Shown piece by piece: positions 1 through 7,959 of a stretch of DNA of 53,792 nt. The notes below the pieces were generated by a model. It ran no database searches, was not told where the DNA came from, and was given only the letters and a program-made list of their open reading frames with translations. Every line of letters starts with the position of its first letter. The first letter of the stretch is position 1. Source of the stretch: Anoxybacteroides tepidamans. GTDB lineage: Bacteria; Bacillota; Bacilli; Bacillales; Anoxybacillaceae. The DNA is taken from contig NZ_JACHEP010000021.1 in the NCBI RefSeq assembly GCF_014201465.1, forward strand, positions 1 to 53,792, in the 5' to 3' direction. Position numbers and translations under genes: made by a program.

Positions 1-15
1 AAACTCTCCATTGAA
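1..15 (-). rRNA. 16S rRNA gene, 5' end only
   Basis: Read on the minus strand, the last bases before the window edge end in GGAGAGTTT, the universal start of bacterial 16S rRNA that normally continues GATCCTGGC. The gene therefore starts about here and runs leftwards out of the window. Upstream lie two rRNA-type promoters and a leader containing GTTCTTTGAAAACTGAAC (76-93), a sequence typical of Bacillaceae rrn leaders and spacers. The exact mature 5' end is uncertain by a few bases. Confidence 0.8.
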
Positions 16-118
16 AGTTTTATTCCATACTCATATCAATTACTCGTCATTCAATCGACGAGGACGCTTCGTTTTGTTCAGTTTTCAAAGAACATGCTGT
101 CTGATCGACGGCTTTTTT

Positions 119-148
119 ATACTAGCACGACAAACATAATCTTGTCAA
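119..148 (-). promoter_or_regulatory. rrn promoter P2 (sigma-A)
   Basis: On the minus strand TTGACA (143-148) is followed after 18 bases by TAGTAT (119-124). It is the nearer of two tandem promoters in front of the 16S gene, the arrangement usual in Bacillus rrn operons. Confidence 0.6.
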
Positions 149-184
149 TAAAAATTTCATTTAAATTTCCCAACGACGTCTATT

Positions 185-213
185 AATTTAACACTATCTT
201 CGTTTTTTGTCAA
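185..213 (-). promoter_or_regulatory. rrn promoter P1 (sigma-A)
   Basis: On the minus strand TTGACA (208-213) is followed after 17 bases by TAAATT (185-190). It is the upstream member of the tandem pair driving the rRNA operon at the left edge. Confidence 0.55.
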
Positions 214-371
214 CATCTTTCGTGCGTTATTTTGCTATTGCTATTCCAGCAAGTTTCTGCAAACAACAAAGCTTGATAAACGGACACTGCGATAAAAAGG
301 CTTCATAATTCCATATGACAAGCATAAGATGTTCATAAAAACACCCCATCGGACAAAAGGAGGTGGAAATA

Positions 372-1133
372 TTGCGTTTTTTCTACGCCTTAAACGGCCG
401 TTCTTTAAAAAAGGGGCTTATTATTATGTTTGCAGCATTTTTTACTGCGTTTATTTTATATGTACAAAAAACGTATCAGCCTGCATTTTCAACACCAAAT
501 GGCCCCAAAGCGATTTATAAAGCGAAAAAAAGTAAACACGAAATCGCCTTAACGTTTGATATTAGTTGGGGAGACGAAAATGCATTACCGATTCTAAATG
601 AATTAAAGAAAAACGGGATTAAAAACGCGACCTTTTTTCTATCTGCATCTTGGGCGGAACAACACCCGCAAATCGTCACACGAATTAAGGAAGACGGGCA
701 CGAAATCGGGAGCATGGGGTATAACTACACAGACTATACACAGCTCGAAGATGCAAAAATAAGACGCGATTTAATGCAAGCGGAAAAAGTGTTTGATACA
801 CTGGGCATTAAAAAAGTTACTTTACTTCGGCCGCCGGGTGGAAATTTCAATCCAAAAGTTTTAAAAATTGCTGATTCGCTAGGCTATACCGTTATTCATT
901 GGAGCATCGATTCAAAAGATTGGCTAAATCCCGGAGTTAACGCCATTATAAATAACGTCGTTCGCGAGATGGAGGCGGGAGATATTATTTTGCTCCACGC
1001 TTCCGACTCGGCTAAACAAACGGTGAAAGCATTGCCGCAAATTATTCAAACGATGAGGCAAAACGGTTATCGCAATGTCAACATTTCGGAACTTATTGAA
1101 AATGGTGAAACTTTAAATAAAGAAATAAATTAA
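372..1133 (+). CDS. pdaB: PdaB-type polysaccharide deacetylase of sporulation
   Basis: Polysaccharide deacetylase-family protein (NodB fold, carbohydrate esterase 4 type), equivalent to B. subtilis PdaB (YbaN), which is needed to keep spores intact late in sporulation. An N-terminal hydrophobic stretch (about residues 15-35) should anchor it or export it across the membrane. The fold is shown by [12 protein letters not shown], by [14 protein letters not shown], and by LRPPGG and LLHAS later on. I chose TTG at 372 because AAAGGAGGTG ends six bases before it; the in-frame GTG at 363 lies inside that ribosome binding site. The product is 253 aa, normal for the family. The usual catalytic metal-site residues look partly replaced, as known for this subfamily, so enzymatic activity is not assured. 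It reads convergently with kbaA. Confidence 0.93.
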   Translation: MRFFYALNGRSLKKGLIIMFAAFFTAFILYVQKTYQPAFSTPNGPKAIYKAKKSKHEIALTFDISWGDENALPILNELKKNGIKNATFFLSASWAEQHPQIVTRIKEDGHEIGSMGYNYTDYTQLEDAKIRRDLMQAEKVFDTLGIKKVTLLRPPGGNFNPKVLKIADSLGYTVIHWSIDSKDWLNPGVNAIINNVVREMEAGDIILLHASDSAKQTVKALPQIIQTMRQNGYRNVNISELIENGETLNKEIN

Positions 1134-1135
1134 GA

Positions 1136-1166
1136 AAGAGGCCTCTCTGTTTTGTGGGGCCTCCCC
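1136..1166. terminator. Shared terminator between pdaB and kbaA
   Basis: A hairpin with stem GAGGCC (1138-1143) and GGCCTC (1158-1163) lies between the convergent genes. The T-rich side (TTTCTT on the minus strand) favours kbaA. On the plus strand the T-tract is weak. Confidence 0.6.
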
Positions 1167-1171
1167 TATCG

Positions 1172-1771
1172 TTATTTCGTCCCTGTTAATTTATGCAAAA
1201 TGAGAAGCTGATACGCATTACATACTAGCAACGGAATCAACATTAAATATAACCAATATTCATCGTTAATTCGTAAAGCCGGAAACCACTCAATCACCGT
1301 AACAACCGTCATAAAAAACAGCGCCGGAACAAACGCTTCTTTATTCGTTTTTCTTTTCTTCATAAAAGCAACAACTAGTCCTACTAACAAGATGAACAAT
1401 GCGACCAATATGTAGCTTACGATCGATTCGCCTTTTTCCGCAAATACTTGATAGCGGAAATAGACTAAATCAAACAACACAAAGGAAATGAGCACAAGTT
1501 GGACCGAATTCCAAAGGGAAACAGAACGAAAAATCCCGAGTCCGAACCGATGAACGGTTAAATAAGCAAAAAAGCCCATTTGGCTAATGACGCTGAAAAT
1601 AAAACCAAATCCGATAAACCATACTAATACCGCGAAAAGTTCTCCTGCCTGCAACGGAACGAAAAGTTTTTTGTATTCACTCCATCGAATCACCATTCCC
1701 GTAATCGCCGTCGTTACCCCGCCGATTGCTAACGTTGTCAAAAATAAACGAACCCATTTGCGGCTGTTCAC
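1172..1771 (-). CDS. kbaA: KinB-signalling pathway activation protein KbaA
   Basis: Polytopic membrane protein of the KbaA family, which in B. subtilis is required for the sensor kinase KinB to feed the sporulation phosphorelay. About six hydrophobic segments cover most of its length, separated by short charged loops such as KKRKTNKE. The open frame reaches ATG at 1786, but GTG at 1771 gives a protein starting MNSRKWVRLF, which matches the family start better (199 aa); GGGGG a few bases upstream is a mediocre ribosome binding site, so the start stays uncertain. It is the last minus-strand gene before the rRNA operon, separated from salA by gerD on the other strand and by a mobile repeat. Confidence 0.9.
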   Translation of the reverse strand: MNSRKWVRLFLTTLAIGGVTTAITGMVIRWSEYKKLFVPLQAGELFAVLVWFIGFGFIFSVISQMGFFAYLTVHRFGLGIFRSVSLWNSVQLVLISFVLFDLVYFRYQVFAEKGESIVSYILVALFILLVGLVVAFMKKRKTNKEAFVPALFFMTVVTVIEWFPALRINDEYWLYLMLIPLLVCNAYQLLILHKLTGTK

Positions 1772-1800
1772 ACCCGAAACCCCCATTATCTTTCTTATTC

Positions 1801-2014
1801 TAGGCGTGTTGATTAACCAATAAAAACCAGTTTACATGAATCTATTCCTAGCTTTTCTGCCGGAGTCGGCAAGCGAATTGCTTGCCCTCCTCGAACAATG
1901 GACGCTTTGCGGGCAAAGAAGTGAGCCCGCTGGCGTTCCTGTTCGAGGAATGTGGCAGAAAAGCTTATGTTCAGCCATACTTTCAAGTAAAATAATGGAT
2001 AATCAACACTCGTG
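1801..2014 (+). mobile_element. Non-coding palindromic mobile element, copy 1
   Basis: A 214-bp element without a plausible gene. Its ends are inverted repeats: GTGTTGATTAACCA near the left end and the complement of GTGTTGATTATCCA near the right, extended by AGGC and CACGA respectively. It is flanked by a perfect 9-bp direct repeat TTCTTATTC (1792-1800 and 2015-2023), a target duplication. Inside, AGCTTTTCTGCC (1850-1861) pairs with 1954-1965. This encloses a hairpin 1868-1886 and a longer one whose arms are 1889-1897 with 1940-1948 and 1909-1914 with 1925-1930. Copies 2 and 3 are at 38359-38606 and 47039-47147. It resembles a MITE mobilised in trans; the driving transposase is not in the window. 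Confidence 0.88.
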
Positions 2015-2078
2015 TTCTTATTCCTTTAAAATTTTATCAGCCGTCTTTTAAAAACGCCAGCTTATTAATGAGTCAAGC

Positions 2079-2107
2079 GTATATTTTTTTGCCGGAAATT
2101 CATATTA
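2079..2107 (+). promoter_or_regulatory. Sigma-G promoter of gerD
   Basis: GTATA (2079-2083), 17 bases, then CATATTA (2101-2107) fits the forespore sigma-G consensus GNATR and CATNNTA, 39 bases before the gerD start. gerD is a sigma-G gene in B. subtilis. The mobile element and its target duplication end 55 bases upstream, so the promoter itself was not disturbed. Confidence 0.75.
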
Positions 2108-2145
2108 AGGATAAGGAACTTTTGCAGAAAGGAGCTTATCGATAC

Positions 2146-2769
2146 ATGAAAAACTGGACATTGCTCCTCTTATTTAGCTGTTTCGTTATTCTCGGTTCTT
2201 GCGCTCCGCAAGAAAGTAGTCCAGCTCCACCTGATTATGACCAAACAAAGAAAATGGTTGTTGATATTTTAAAAACAGATGAAGGAAAAAAAGCGATTCA
2301 AGATGTCATGACAGAAGATAAAATAAAACAACAATTAATTATGGATCAAACGGTTGTTAAACAAACGATTGAGCAGATTTTAACGTCTAAAAAAGGGATG
2401 GAATTTTGGAAAAAAGCATTTGAAGATCCGAAATTTACAGAAAGCTTTGCGAAAAGTTTAAAAGCTGAACAAGAAAAAACAATCAAAGCTCTAATGAAAG
2501 ACCCTGAATATCAAGGAATGATGATAGATGTTTTGCAAAATCCTGAAATGGAAAAAGCATTGCTAACTGTTTTAAAAAGCAAAGAGTTCCGTGGACATCT
2601 CCAAAAAGTGATGACAGAAACGTTCGATAGTCCATTATTCAAAGCAAAAATTCAAGACCTTTTAATTAAGGCAGCGGAAAACATGCAAGGGACAAAAAAA
2701 CAAGGCGCGACAGAAAGCGGAGGAGGAGAAGACAGCGGAGGCGATCAACAACAAGGAAAAACTCAATGA
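2146..2769 (+). CDS. gerD: Spore germination lipoprotein GerD
   Basis: GerD is a lipoprotein of the spore inner membrane that clusters nutrient germinant receptors into the germinosome. The 207-aa protein begins with a short positive and hydrophobic signal (residues 3-16) and a lipobox LGSC, with Cys19 as the lipidated residue. The middle is Lys/Glu-rich and helical (about 35-180), and the tail is low-complexity Gly/Ser/Gln after residue 190, as in the family. The ATG at 2146 is set by AAAGGAG about 12 bases upstream; an open frame continues to 2068 but crosses the promoter. It stands alone on the plus strand between two minus-strand genes and has its own terminator. Confidence 0.94.
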   Translation: MKNWTLLLLFSCFVILGSCAPQESSPAPPDYDQTKKMVVDILKTDEGKKAIQDVMTEDKIKQQLIMDQTVVKQTIEQILTSKKGMEFWKKAFEDPKFTESFAKSLKAEQEKTIKALMKDPEYQGMMIDVLQNPEMEKALLTVLKSKEFRGHLQKVMTETFDSPLFKAKIQDLLIKAAENMQGTKKQGATESGGGEDSGGDQQQGKTQ

Positions 2770-2905
2770 TGTTAACGTATCTATAAGTTGAAATTTTATG
2801 TTACATCCAGCTGATCACTCACCACGTTATATCATATGAGCTTGTGTTGAGAGGAAAACAAAAACGAAAAATCGGAAATTCTTTATTGCAACTTATATAG
2901 ACAAC

Positions 2906-2940
2906 AAGGAGCTATCTTTTGACAAATAGCTCCTTTTTTT
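2906..2940 (+). terminator. gerD terminator
   Basis: GGAGCTA (2908-2914) pairs with TAGCTCC (2927-2933) and is followed by seven T residues on the plus strand. It lies about 140 bases after gerD. Confidence 0.85.
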
Positions 2941-2949
2941 ACTAATTGA

Positions 2950-3966
2950 TTAACATTTCTCCACTACTTTTCGAGCGATGTTCATGTAAATTTCCCCAAT
3001 TGGATGATCTTCTCCATATACTGACGGAGCGAAATCTTCTTCATTCCAGTCTGGCTGTTGGAGCGGCAATTGCCCTAAAAGTTCTGTTTGCAACTCTTTT
3101 GCCAGCTTCTCGCCGCCTCCTCTGCCAAAAACATATTCTTTTTCACCCGTCAGCTTACTTTCAAAATAAGACATATTCTCAATGACACCAATCACTTCAT
3201 GCTCTGTGCGAAGCGCCATTGCTCCCGCTCGTGCCGCAACAAACGCTGCAGTTGGATGCGGCGTCGTCACAATAATTTCTTTACAGGAAGGAAGCATCGT
3301 ATGAACATCTAAGGCAACATCTCCTGTTCCCGGAGGCAAGTCTAACAATATGTAATCCAATTCGCCCCATTCCACTTCTTTGAAAAAGTTATTGAGCATT
3401 TTTCCTAACATCGGGCCGCGCCAAATGACCGGTGCATTATCTTCGACGAAAAAGCCCATCGAAATCACTTTTACCCCGAATCGTTCTACCGGAATGATTT
3501 TTTCGCCACGCACAACAGGACGCTCGACAATTCCCATCATATCCGGGATACTAAACCCATAAATATCCGCATCCACTAGCCCTACTTTTTTCCCAAGACG
3601 CGCAAGCGAAACAGCGAGGTTCACCGAAACCGTCGATTTTCCAACTCCCCCCTTGCCGCTGGCGATGGCAATATACGTCGTTTGTTTTTCCTCACCGCGA
3701 TGTTTAGCGATTTCCTCATCTGGTAGCTGAGCAAAACGTAACCCGACCGATGCCGCCCCAGCATTTTTTAACGTTTGGACAACAGCTGTTTGCACTTGCA
3801 GCTGTTCAGCCGTCCCCGTTTTCGCCAACGCAATTTTCACGCTTATGTGCCCCTTTTCTTCCTTAATTTTGATTTCTTGAATCGCATTCGTTTCTTTAAA
3901 CGGTTTATTTAAAAACGGGTCTTGTATGTTTTCCAACAGCGTTTGTACATCTTTTTCCGTTAACAT
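2950..3966 (-). CDS. salA: Mrp/SalA family P-loop protein
   Basis: Mrp/NBP35-type ATPase, equivalent to B. subtilis SalA (YbaL). Family members are iron-sulfur carrier or scaffold ATPases; in B. subtilis SalA also acts as a regulator that relieves repression of protease genes. The N-terminal 85 residues form the MIP18-like (DUF59) domain. The deviant Walker A motif GKGGVGKST is at 104-112, followed by VDADIYGFSIP and LDLPPGTGD. The product is 338 aa, the usual length. It follows cwlD, whose terminator lies between them, so it probably has its own promoter. SalA versus general Mrp function cannot be separated from sequence alone. Confidence 0.92.
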   Translation of the reverse strand: MLTEKDVQTLLENIQDPFLNKPFKETNAIQEIKIKEEKGHISVKIALAKTGTAEQLQVQTAVVQTLKNAGAASVGLRFAQLPDEEIAKHRGEEKQTTYIAIASGKGGVGKSTVSVNLAVSLARLGKKVGLVDADIYGFSIPDMMGIVERPVVRGEKIIPVERFGVKVISMGFFVEDNAPVIWRGPMLGKMLNNFFKEVEWGELDYILLDLPPGTGDVALDVHTMLPSCKEIIVTTPHPTAAFVAARAGAMALRTEHEVIGVIENMSYFESKLTGEKEYVFGRGGGEKLAKELQTELLGQLPLQQPDWNEEDFAPSVYGEDHPIGEIYMNIARKVVEKC

Positions 3967-4063
3967 TATTCATCACCAATCCCTTATATGTATTCGTTTT
4001 CATATTTTTACTATACCATATATAGCTATTGATCGTGAATGTTCGCCATCACAGGAAAAATAA

Positions 4064-4090
4064 AATCCTCCTTAGTCAGGAGGGTTTTTT
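4064..4090. terminator. Bidirectional-looking terminator at the cwlD stop
   Basis: CCTCCT (4067-4072) pairs with AGGAGG (4078-4083). On the minus strand it is followed by ATTTTATTTT and preceded by an A-run, so it should end cwlD transcripts. The cwlD stop codon (4072-4074) lies inside the hairpin. Confidence 0.75.
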
Positions 4091-4779
4091 TCGTTTGAAA
4101 AATAACGCAGCACTCCTTTGTAAATAGAAGCAGCAAGCTGAGTTTGGTAATGATCGGAAGCGAGCAGTTTACGTTCTTCTGGATTCGATAAAAAGCCGAT
4201 TTCGACAAGCGCACCCGGTTTTTTGGCATATTTCAATAAGTAGACGGTATTGATGATTTTCGCCGAGCGATCGGTATTTTCTAAATTACGGCGCAGTTCA
4301 GCCTGAATAAATTTGGCGAGCCGCTCATTTTCAATCAGAGACCCATAATAAAAAGTTTGCGCCCCACGCCATCTTGGCGACGGAATAGCGTTCAGATGAA
4401 TGCTAATAAACAAATCCGCCTCCGATTCATTGATCAGTTGGACGCGCTTTTTTAAATCTTCCACTTTTCGCCGGCTATACCCTTTTGTATCTTTTGCCGC
4501 CAAGTCGCTGTCATCTTCGCGCGTTAACAGGACGAGCGCACCTTGCTGCTGCAAATAATCGCGCAGCTTCACAACTACATTCAACGCTACTTCCTTTTCT
4601 AACACATCCCCGCCGACCGCCCCGCCATCAGGCCCGCCATGCCCAGGATCTAAAATAATAATCCTTCCTGAAAGAGGAAGATTCCACGATTTCGTGGAAC
4701 TTGTATTGGCAAAAATGTATTGAAAAAAAACGATGAGTAGAACGAAGCCAATTATTGCACCCCATAGTTTTATTTTCAT
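4072..4779 (-). CDS. cwlD: Spore cortex amidase CwlD
   Basis: N-acetylmuramoyl-L-alanine amidase (Amidase_3) that cleaves stem peptides from muramic acid during cortex synthesis, the first step toward muramic delta-lactam, which marks cortex for germination lysis. Residues 5-24 are a membrane or signal segment. Zinc and catalytic residues are visible: His47 in LDPGHGG, Glu61 in VLEKE, His128 in SIHLNA, and Glu193 in LVEIGFLSN. The 235-aa length is normal. GGAGG lies ten bases before the ATG. The stop codon sits inside the terminator hairpin, so the ribosome ends within it. It is downstream of ybaK with a 66-base gap and probably co-transcribed with it. Confidence 0.95.
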   Translation of the reverse strand: MKIKLWGAIIGFVLLIVFFQYIFANTSSTKSWNLPLSGRIIILDPGHGGPDGGAVGGDVLEKEVALNVVVKLRDYLQQQGALVLLTREDDSDLAAKDTKGYSRRKVEDLKKRVQLINESEADLFISIHLNAIPSPRWRGAQTFYYGSLIENERLAKFIQAELRRNLENTDRSAKIINTVYLLKYAKKPGALVEIGFLSNPEERKLLASDHYQTQLAASIYKGVLRYFSNEKNPPD

Positions 4780-4845
4780 TGCTTCTCCTCCTGCGTTTTC
4801 CCCTTATTTATCTTATATGGGACAAGAGGAGAAAGTAGAACCTTT

Positions 4846-5286
4846 TTAATGAAGTTTTAAACGCCAACGTTTTTTTCCTTTTTCAAATCCTTCTATCCAC
4901 CAATAGGTAATATAACGTTCGCAAGTATCATACAACAATTCACCAATTCGCATATCGTTAAGATCACCCCAAAAATATAAAAAGTCGAACAACGCATCCA
5001 TCAAATATTTTTCTTCCTGCGCTGAACGCTTTTTCACCATTTCTAACGGTTCCCCGTAATAACCGAACCGACTATAGCTTGCACCAAGTAAATATGCCTC
5101 TATCGCCATATCGATACACCCATCTTCAATCATTGAAGGAAATACACGATAAGCGGGATAAAAAGGGCGAAAATATCTATATGCTTGCTTTTGTATTTTT
5201 TTTAGCGACAACTCTCGCAGCATCTTTCGTTCATAGTTGATTTCTTTTTCCTTTTTCTTTTCTTTAAAAGATGTAATCACAGTCAT
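4846..5286 (-). CDS. ybaK: YbaK family protein (DUF2521)
   Basis: A 146-aa protein of the YbaK/DUF2521 family found in spore formers at this locus; no biochemical function is established. It is rich in aromatic residues (YRYFRPFYPAYRVFP, LFDFLYFWGDLND, YITYWWIEGFEKGKKRW) with a very basic N-terminus and no signal or membrane segment, so it is probably cytoplasmic. The ATG at 5286 follows AAAGGAG at a rather long spacing of about 12 bases. B. subtilis has ybaJ (a methyltransferase) between rpsI and ybaK; here it is absent. Its closeness to cwlD suggests a role in sporulation, which is inference. Confidence 0.85.
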   Translation of the reverse strand: MTVITSFKEKKKEKEINYERKMLRELSLKKIQKQAYRYFRPFYPAYRVFPSMIEDGCIDMAIEAYLLGASYSRFGYYGEPLEMVKKRSAQEEKYLMDALFDFLYFWGDLNDMRIGELLYDTCERYITYWWIEGFEKGKKRWRLKLH

Positions 5287-5363
5287 TTGTTTTCACGCTC
5301 CTTTGGAATGTAGTTTCTTACGTTTTATTCCAAACATGCGCGAAAAACGGCCGCCATCAAAAC

Positions 5364-5394
5364 AAAAATCCCAGCCATAACAGCCGGGATTTTC
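5364..5394 (-). terminator. Terminator after rpsI
   Basis: On the minus strand AATCCC-GGC pairs with GCTGGGATT around a short loop and is followed by TTTTGTTTT. It separates the rplM-rpsI transcript from ybaK. Confidence 0.8.
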
Positions 5395-5405
5395 CGAGCA
5401 TAATA

Positions 5406-5798
5406 TTAACGTTTTGAGAATTGTGGTGCGCGACGTGCACCTTTAAGACCGTATTTCTTACGTTCTTTCATGCGGGCATCGCGAGTTAATAAGCCTGCAC
5501 GTTTTAACGTTTGACGATACTCCGGATCTACTTCTAATAATGCGCGCGCAATACCGTGGCGAATCGCGCCAGCTTGGCCGGAGAAGCCACCACCATGTAC
5601 GTTCACTAATACATCGTAGCTTCCTAATGTTTCTGTTAATACGAGCGGTTGTTTGACAACTTCAATTAATGCTTGAGATGGAATGTAGTCTCGAATATCG
5701 CGATGATTGATGACAATGCGTCCGTCACCAGGAACTAAGCGTACACGTGCAACAGAACTTTTGCGACGGCCTGTGCCGTAATATTGTACCTGTGCCAA
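5406..5798 (-). CDS. rpsI: 30S ribosomal protein S9
   Basis: Ribosomal protein S9 of the small-subunit head, whose C-terminal tail reaches P-site tRNA. The start [20 protein letters not shown] and the basic C-terminus ending in QFSKR are diagnostic; the terminal Arg is the residue that contacts tRNA. At 130 aa it is full length. It lies 21 bases after rplM, forming the usual L13-S9 pair, and ends before a strong terminator. Confidence 0.98.
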   Translation of the reverse strand: MAQVQYYGTGRRKSSVARVRLVPGDGRIVINHRDIRDYIPSQALIEVVKQPLVLTETLGSYDVLVNVHGGGFSGQAGAIRHGIARALLEVDPEYRQTLKRAGLLTRDARMKERKKYGLKGARRAPQFSKR

Positions 5799-5819
5799 AA
5801 TAATACCCTCCTTAATCGA

Positions 5820-6257
5820 TTATCCGCGAAGTTCGTAAACTTCTGGTTTTTGTGCTTGATGTGGATGTTCGCTTCCTCTGTAAACATGTAATTTTTTGAA
5901 CATTTGACGGCCAAGGCGACCTTTTGGAAGCATGCCGCGGACCGCTCTTTCAAGCATTTGTTCCGGGTAGTTTGTGCGCATTTCAAGCGCTGTTCTTACT
6001 TTTAATCCGCCTGGATGCAAGCTGTGGCGATAGTATAATTTGTCTGTCAATTTTTTGCCGGTCAATTCAATTTTTTCTGCATTAATGATGATGACATGAT
6101 CACCAGTGTCCACGTGTGGTGTATAAGTTGGTTTATGTTTACCGCGTAAAATTGCCGCTACTTCGCTAGCAAGACGCCCTAACGTTTTACCTTCAGCGTC
6201 GACAACGTACCATTTACGTTCTACTTCGTTTGGCTTCGCCATATAAGTTGTACGCAT
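5820..6257 (-). CDS. rplM: 50S ribosomal protein L13
   Basis: Ribosomal protein L13, an early assembly protein of the large subunit. The 145-aa sequence begins [20 protein letters not shown] and contains [12 protein letters not shown] and [12 protein letters not shown], both typical. A good ribosome binding site (AGGAGGG) precedes the ATG. It opens the two-gene operon with rpsI and is preceded by a separate sigma-A promoter and a hairpin leader that probably mediates feedback control. Confidence 0.98.
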   Translation of the reverse strand: MRTTYMAKPNEVERKWYVVDAEGKTLGRLASEVAAILRGKHKPTYTPHVDTGDHVIIINAEKIELTGKKLTDKLYYRHSLHPGGLKVRTALEMRTNYPEQMLERAVRGMLPKGRLGRQMFKKLHVYRGSEHPHQAQKPEVYELRG

Positions 6258-6354
6258 GATTTTCCCTCCTAAAATAAAAAATGAACGAAACGTTATATAT
6301 TTATTTCAACACGATTATTTTCCGGGGCTAATCGTGGTTTTAAAATACATACCA
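6258..6354 (-). ncRNA. Probable L13-type ribosomal protein leader
   Basis: The untranslated leader between the promoter and rplM contains the stem CACGATTA (minus strand of 6329-6336) and TAATCGTG (minus strand of 6310-6317) around a GCCCCGG-containing loop. Bacillales are known to have an L13 leader motif in this position that is bound by L13. Assignment rests on location and one stem, not on a covariance search. Confidence 0.5.
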
Positions 6355-6360
6355 TATGAT

Positions 6361-6389
6361 ATGATATCTCTTTCCAATACCAATGTCAA
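6361..6389 (-). promoter_or_regulatory. rplM-rpsI promoter (sigma-A)
   Basis: On the minus strand TTGACA (6384-6389), 17 bases, then TATCAT (6361-6366). It lies just after the truA stop and gives a leader of about 95 bases before rplM. Confidence 0.75.
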
Positions 6390-6407
6390 GAAAATGTTAC
6401 ACTAGGA

Positions 6408-7151
6408 TTAGTTGTCATAAGCTACCTTCCATAAATATAATCCATGAGGCGGTGCCGTTTTTCCTGCAAGACGTCGATCTTTTCCTTCCAAAATAGAAGG
6501 GATGCAGTCCCATTTTCTTTTTCCTTGGCCGATTTCAAGCATCGTACCGACAAGAATTCGTACCATATTATACAAAAAGCCGTCGCCGATCCATTGAAAC
6601 TCAACTCCATCATCGGTAAAAAGAAGATTTGCTTCATAAATCGTCCGCACTCGGTCTTCAATTTCCGTTTTTGCGGAACAAAAACTTGTGAAATCATGCG
6701 TTCCTTTGACTAGCTGCAATGCTTGTTTGATCGCGTCATAGTCGAGCGGATACGGAAAATGATAAACATAATGGCGCGAAAATACGTCGCGCTCGACCGC
6801 CGTCCTGATTTTATAACGGTATTCTTTGGCAACCGCGCTGAATCGTGCGTGAAACGAAGCATCGACTTCTTGTATTTCCCGTATCGCAATATCATCTGGC
6901 AACATCGCATTTAATGCTTTTTTCCATCCGTCTGTTGGAAGGTGTAATGGAGAATCAAAATGAATCACTTGTCCATACGCATGAACCCCTGCGTCTGTTC
7001 TCCCGGAAGCAATAATACGGATCGCTTCCCCTTTATGCATGTTGGCCAAGACACGTTCCAGCTCGCCTTGCACCGTTCGCTTATTTGGTTGAATTTGGTA
7101 TCCAGCAAAGTGCGTGCCATCATAAGAAATGATGCATTTAAATCGTTTCAT
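6408..7151 (-). CDS. truA: tRNA pseudouridine synthase A
   Basis: TruA converts uridines 38-40 of the tRNA anticodon stem-loop to pseudouridine. The catalytic aspartate is Asp53 in GRTDAGVHA (50-58); the family start [15 protein letters not shown] and the later [11 protein letters not shown] are also present. The 247-aa length is normal. It follows ecfT by 13 bases and is likely co-transcribed with the transporter genes. A new promoter for rplM begins about 20 bases after its stop. Confidence 0.97.
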   Translation of the reverse strand: MKRFKCIISYDGTHFAGYQIQPNKRTVQGELERVLANMHKGEAIRIIASGRTDAGVHAYGQVIHFDSPLHLPTDGWKKALNAMLPDDIAIREIQEVDASFHARFSAVAKEYRYKIRTAVERDVFSRHYVYHFPYPLDYDAIKQALQLVKGTHDFTSFCSAKTEIEDRVRTIYEANLLFTDDGVEFQWIGDGFLYNMVRILVGTMLEIGQGKRKWDCIPSILEGKDRRLAGKTAPPHGLYLWKVAYDN

Positions 7152-7164
7152 GTTTCATTCCCCA

Positions 7165-7959
7165 TTACGATCGTAGTAAAAACAAAAGAATCGCTACTGC
7201 CAAAACGGAAACAAGCAAGCACGTATCGAACCATCTCCACGTTAATAAACGATATTTCGTTCTTCCTTCCCCGCCGCGATATCCTCGCGCCTCCATCGCT
7301 ATTGCCAGCTCTTCCGCCCGCTTAAACGAGTGAATAAATAAAGGGACGAGTAAAGATATCATCGCTTTGATTCGTTCTCCGAGAGGCCCGCCGTAAAAAT
7401 CGACGCCTCGAGCGGCCTGTGCTTTCATGATTTTCTCCGTTTCTTCCATTAACGTTGGAATAAAGCGAAGCGAAATCGACATCATCAATGCCAGTTCATG
7501 AACAGGAACACGAAACCGCTTCAACGGACCGAACAAACTCTCAACCGCATCCGTTACTTCAACCGGTGTTGTAGAAATCGTTAACCATGTAGTAATCAAA
7601 ATGAATAAAAGAAAGCGGAGCGAAATAAATATTCCTTGTCTTATACCACCTTCATAAATCGTAAGCTCCCCGATTTGATAAAGCACAGCCCCTTCTTTAG
7701 TCATGAAAACATGCAACAAAAACGTAAAAAGTACAATCCAAAGAATCGGCCTCAATCCCTTTATCACAAATGAAAACGGAACTTGTAATAAAAGAAGAAG
7801 CACAAGCGTAAAAATGGTCAAAACAGCATAAGTCGCACTATTGTTGGCTAAAAAAACGATCCCTACATACATAAAAACAAGCAATAGCTTAGCACGGGGA
7901 TCCATGCGATGAATAACAGAATTTCCCGGCACATATCTTCCTATCATCATATTCATCAT
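7165..7959 (-). CDS. ecfT: ECF transporter transmembrane subunit EcfT
   Basis: The shared membrane coupling subunit of group II energy-coupling-factor transporters, which import vitamins and trace nutrients with interchangeable S-components. Several hydrophobic segments lie between residues 25 and 170 and near the C-terminus. The two coupling motifs that contact the ATPases are visible: AQAARG (about 180-185) and AMEARG (221-226). It has 264 aa. Its ATG overlaps the ecfA2 stop as ATGA, with GGAGGG upstream, which points to translational coupling. No S-component gene is in the window. Confidence 0.95.
   Translation of the reverse strand: MMNMMIGRYVPGNSVIHRMDPRAKLLLVFMYVGIVFLANNSATYAVLTIFTLVLLLLLQVPFSFVIKGLRPILWIVLFTFLLHVFMTKEGAVLYQIGELTIYEGGIRQGIFISLRFLLFILITTWLTISTTPVEVTDAVESLFGPLKRFRVPVHELALMMSISLRFIPTLMEETEKIMKAQAARGVDFYGGPLGERIKAMISLLVPLFIHSFKRAEELAIAMEARGYRGGEGRTKYRLLTWRWFDTCLLVSVLAVAILLFLLRS

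Noticed and set aside
240-360. A sigma-G or sigma-E promoter for pdaB
   Set aside because: CATAAAA-like and CCATA-like boxes exist, but neither spacing nor sequence fits well enough to call.
1836-2051. A 71-codon plus-strand frame across mobile element copy 1
   Set aside because: It spans the palindromes, has no ribosome binding site and is not open in the other copies.
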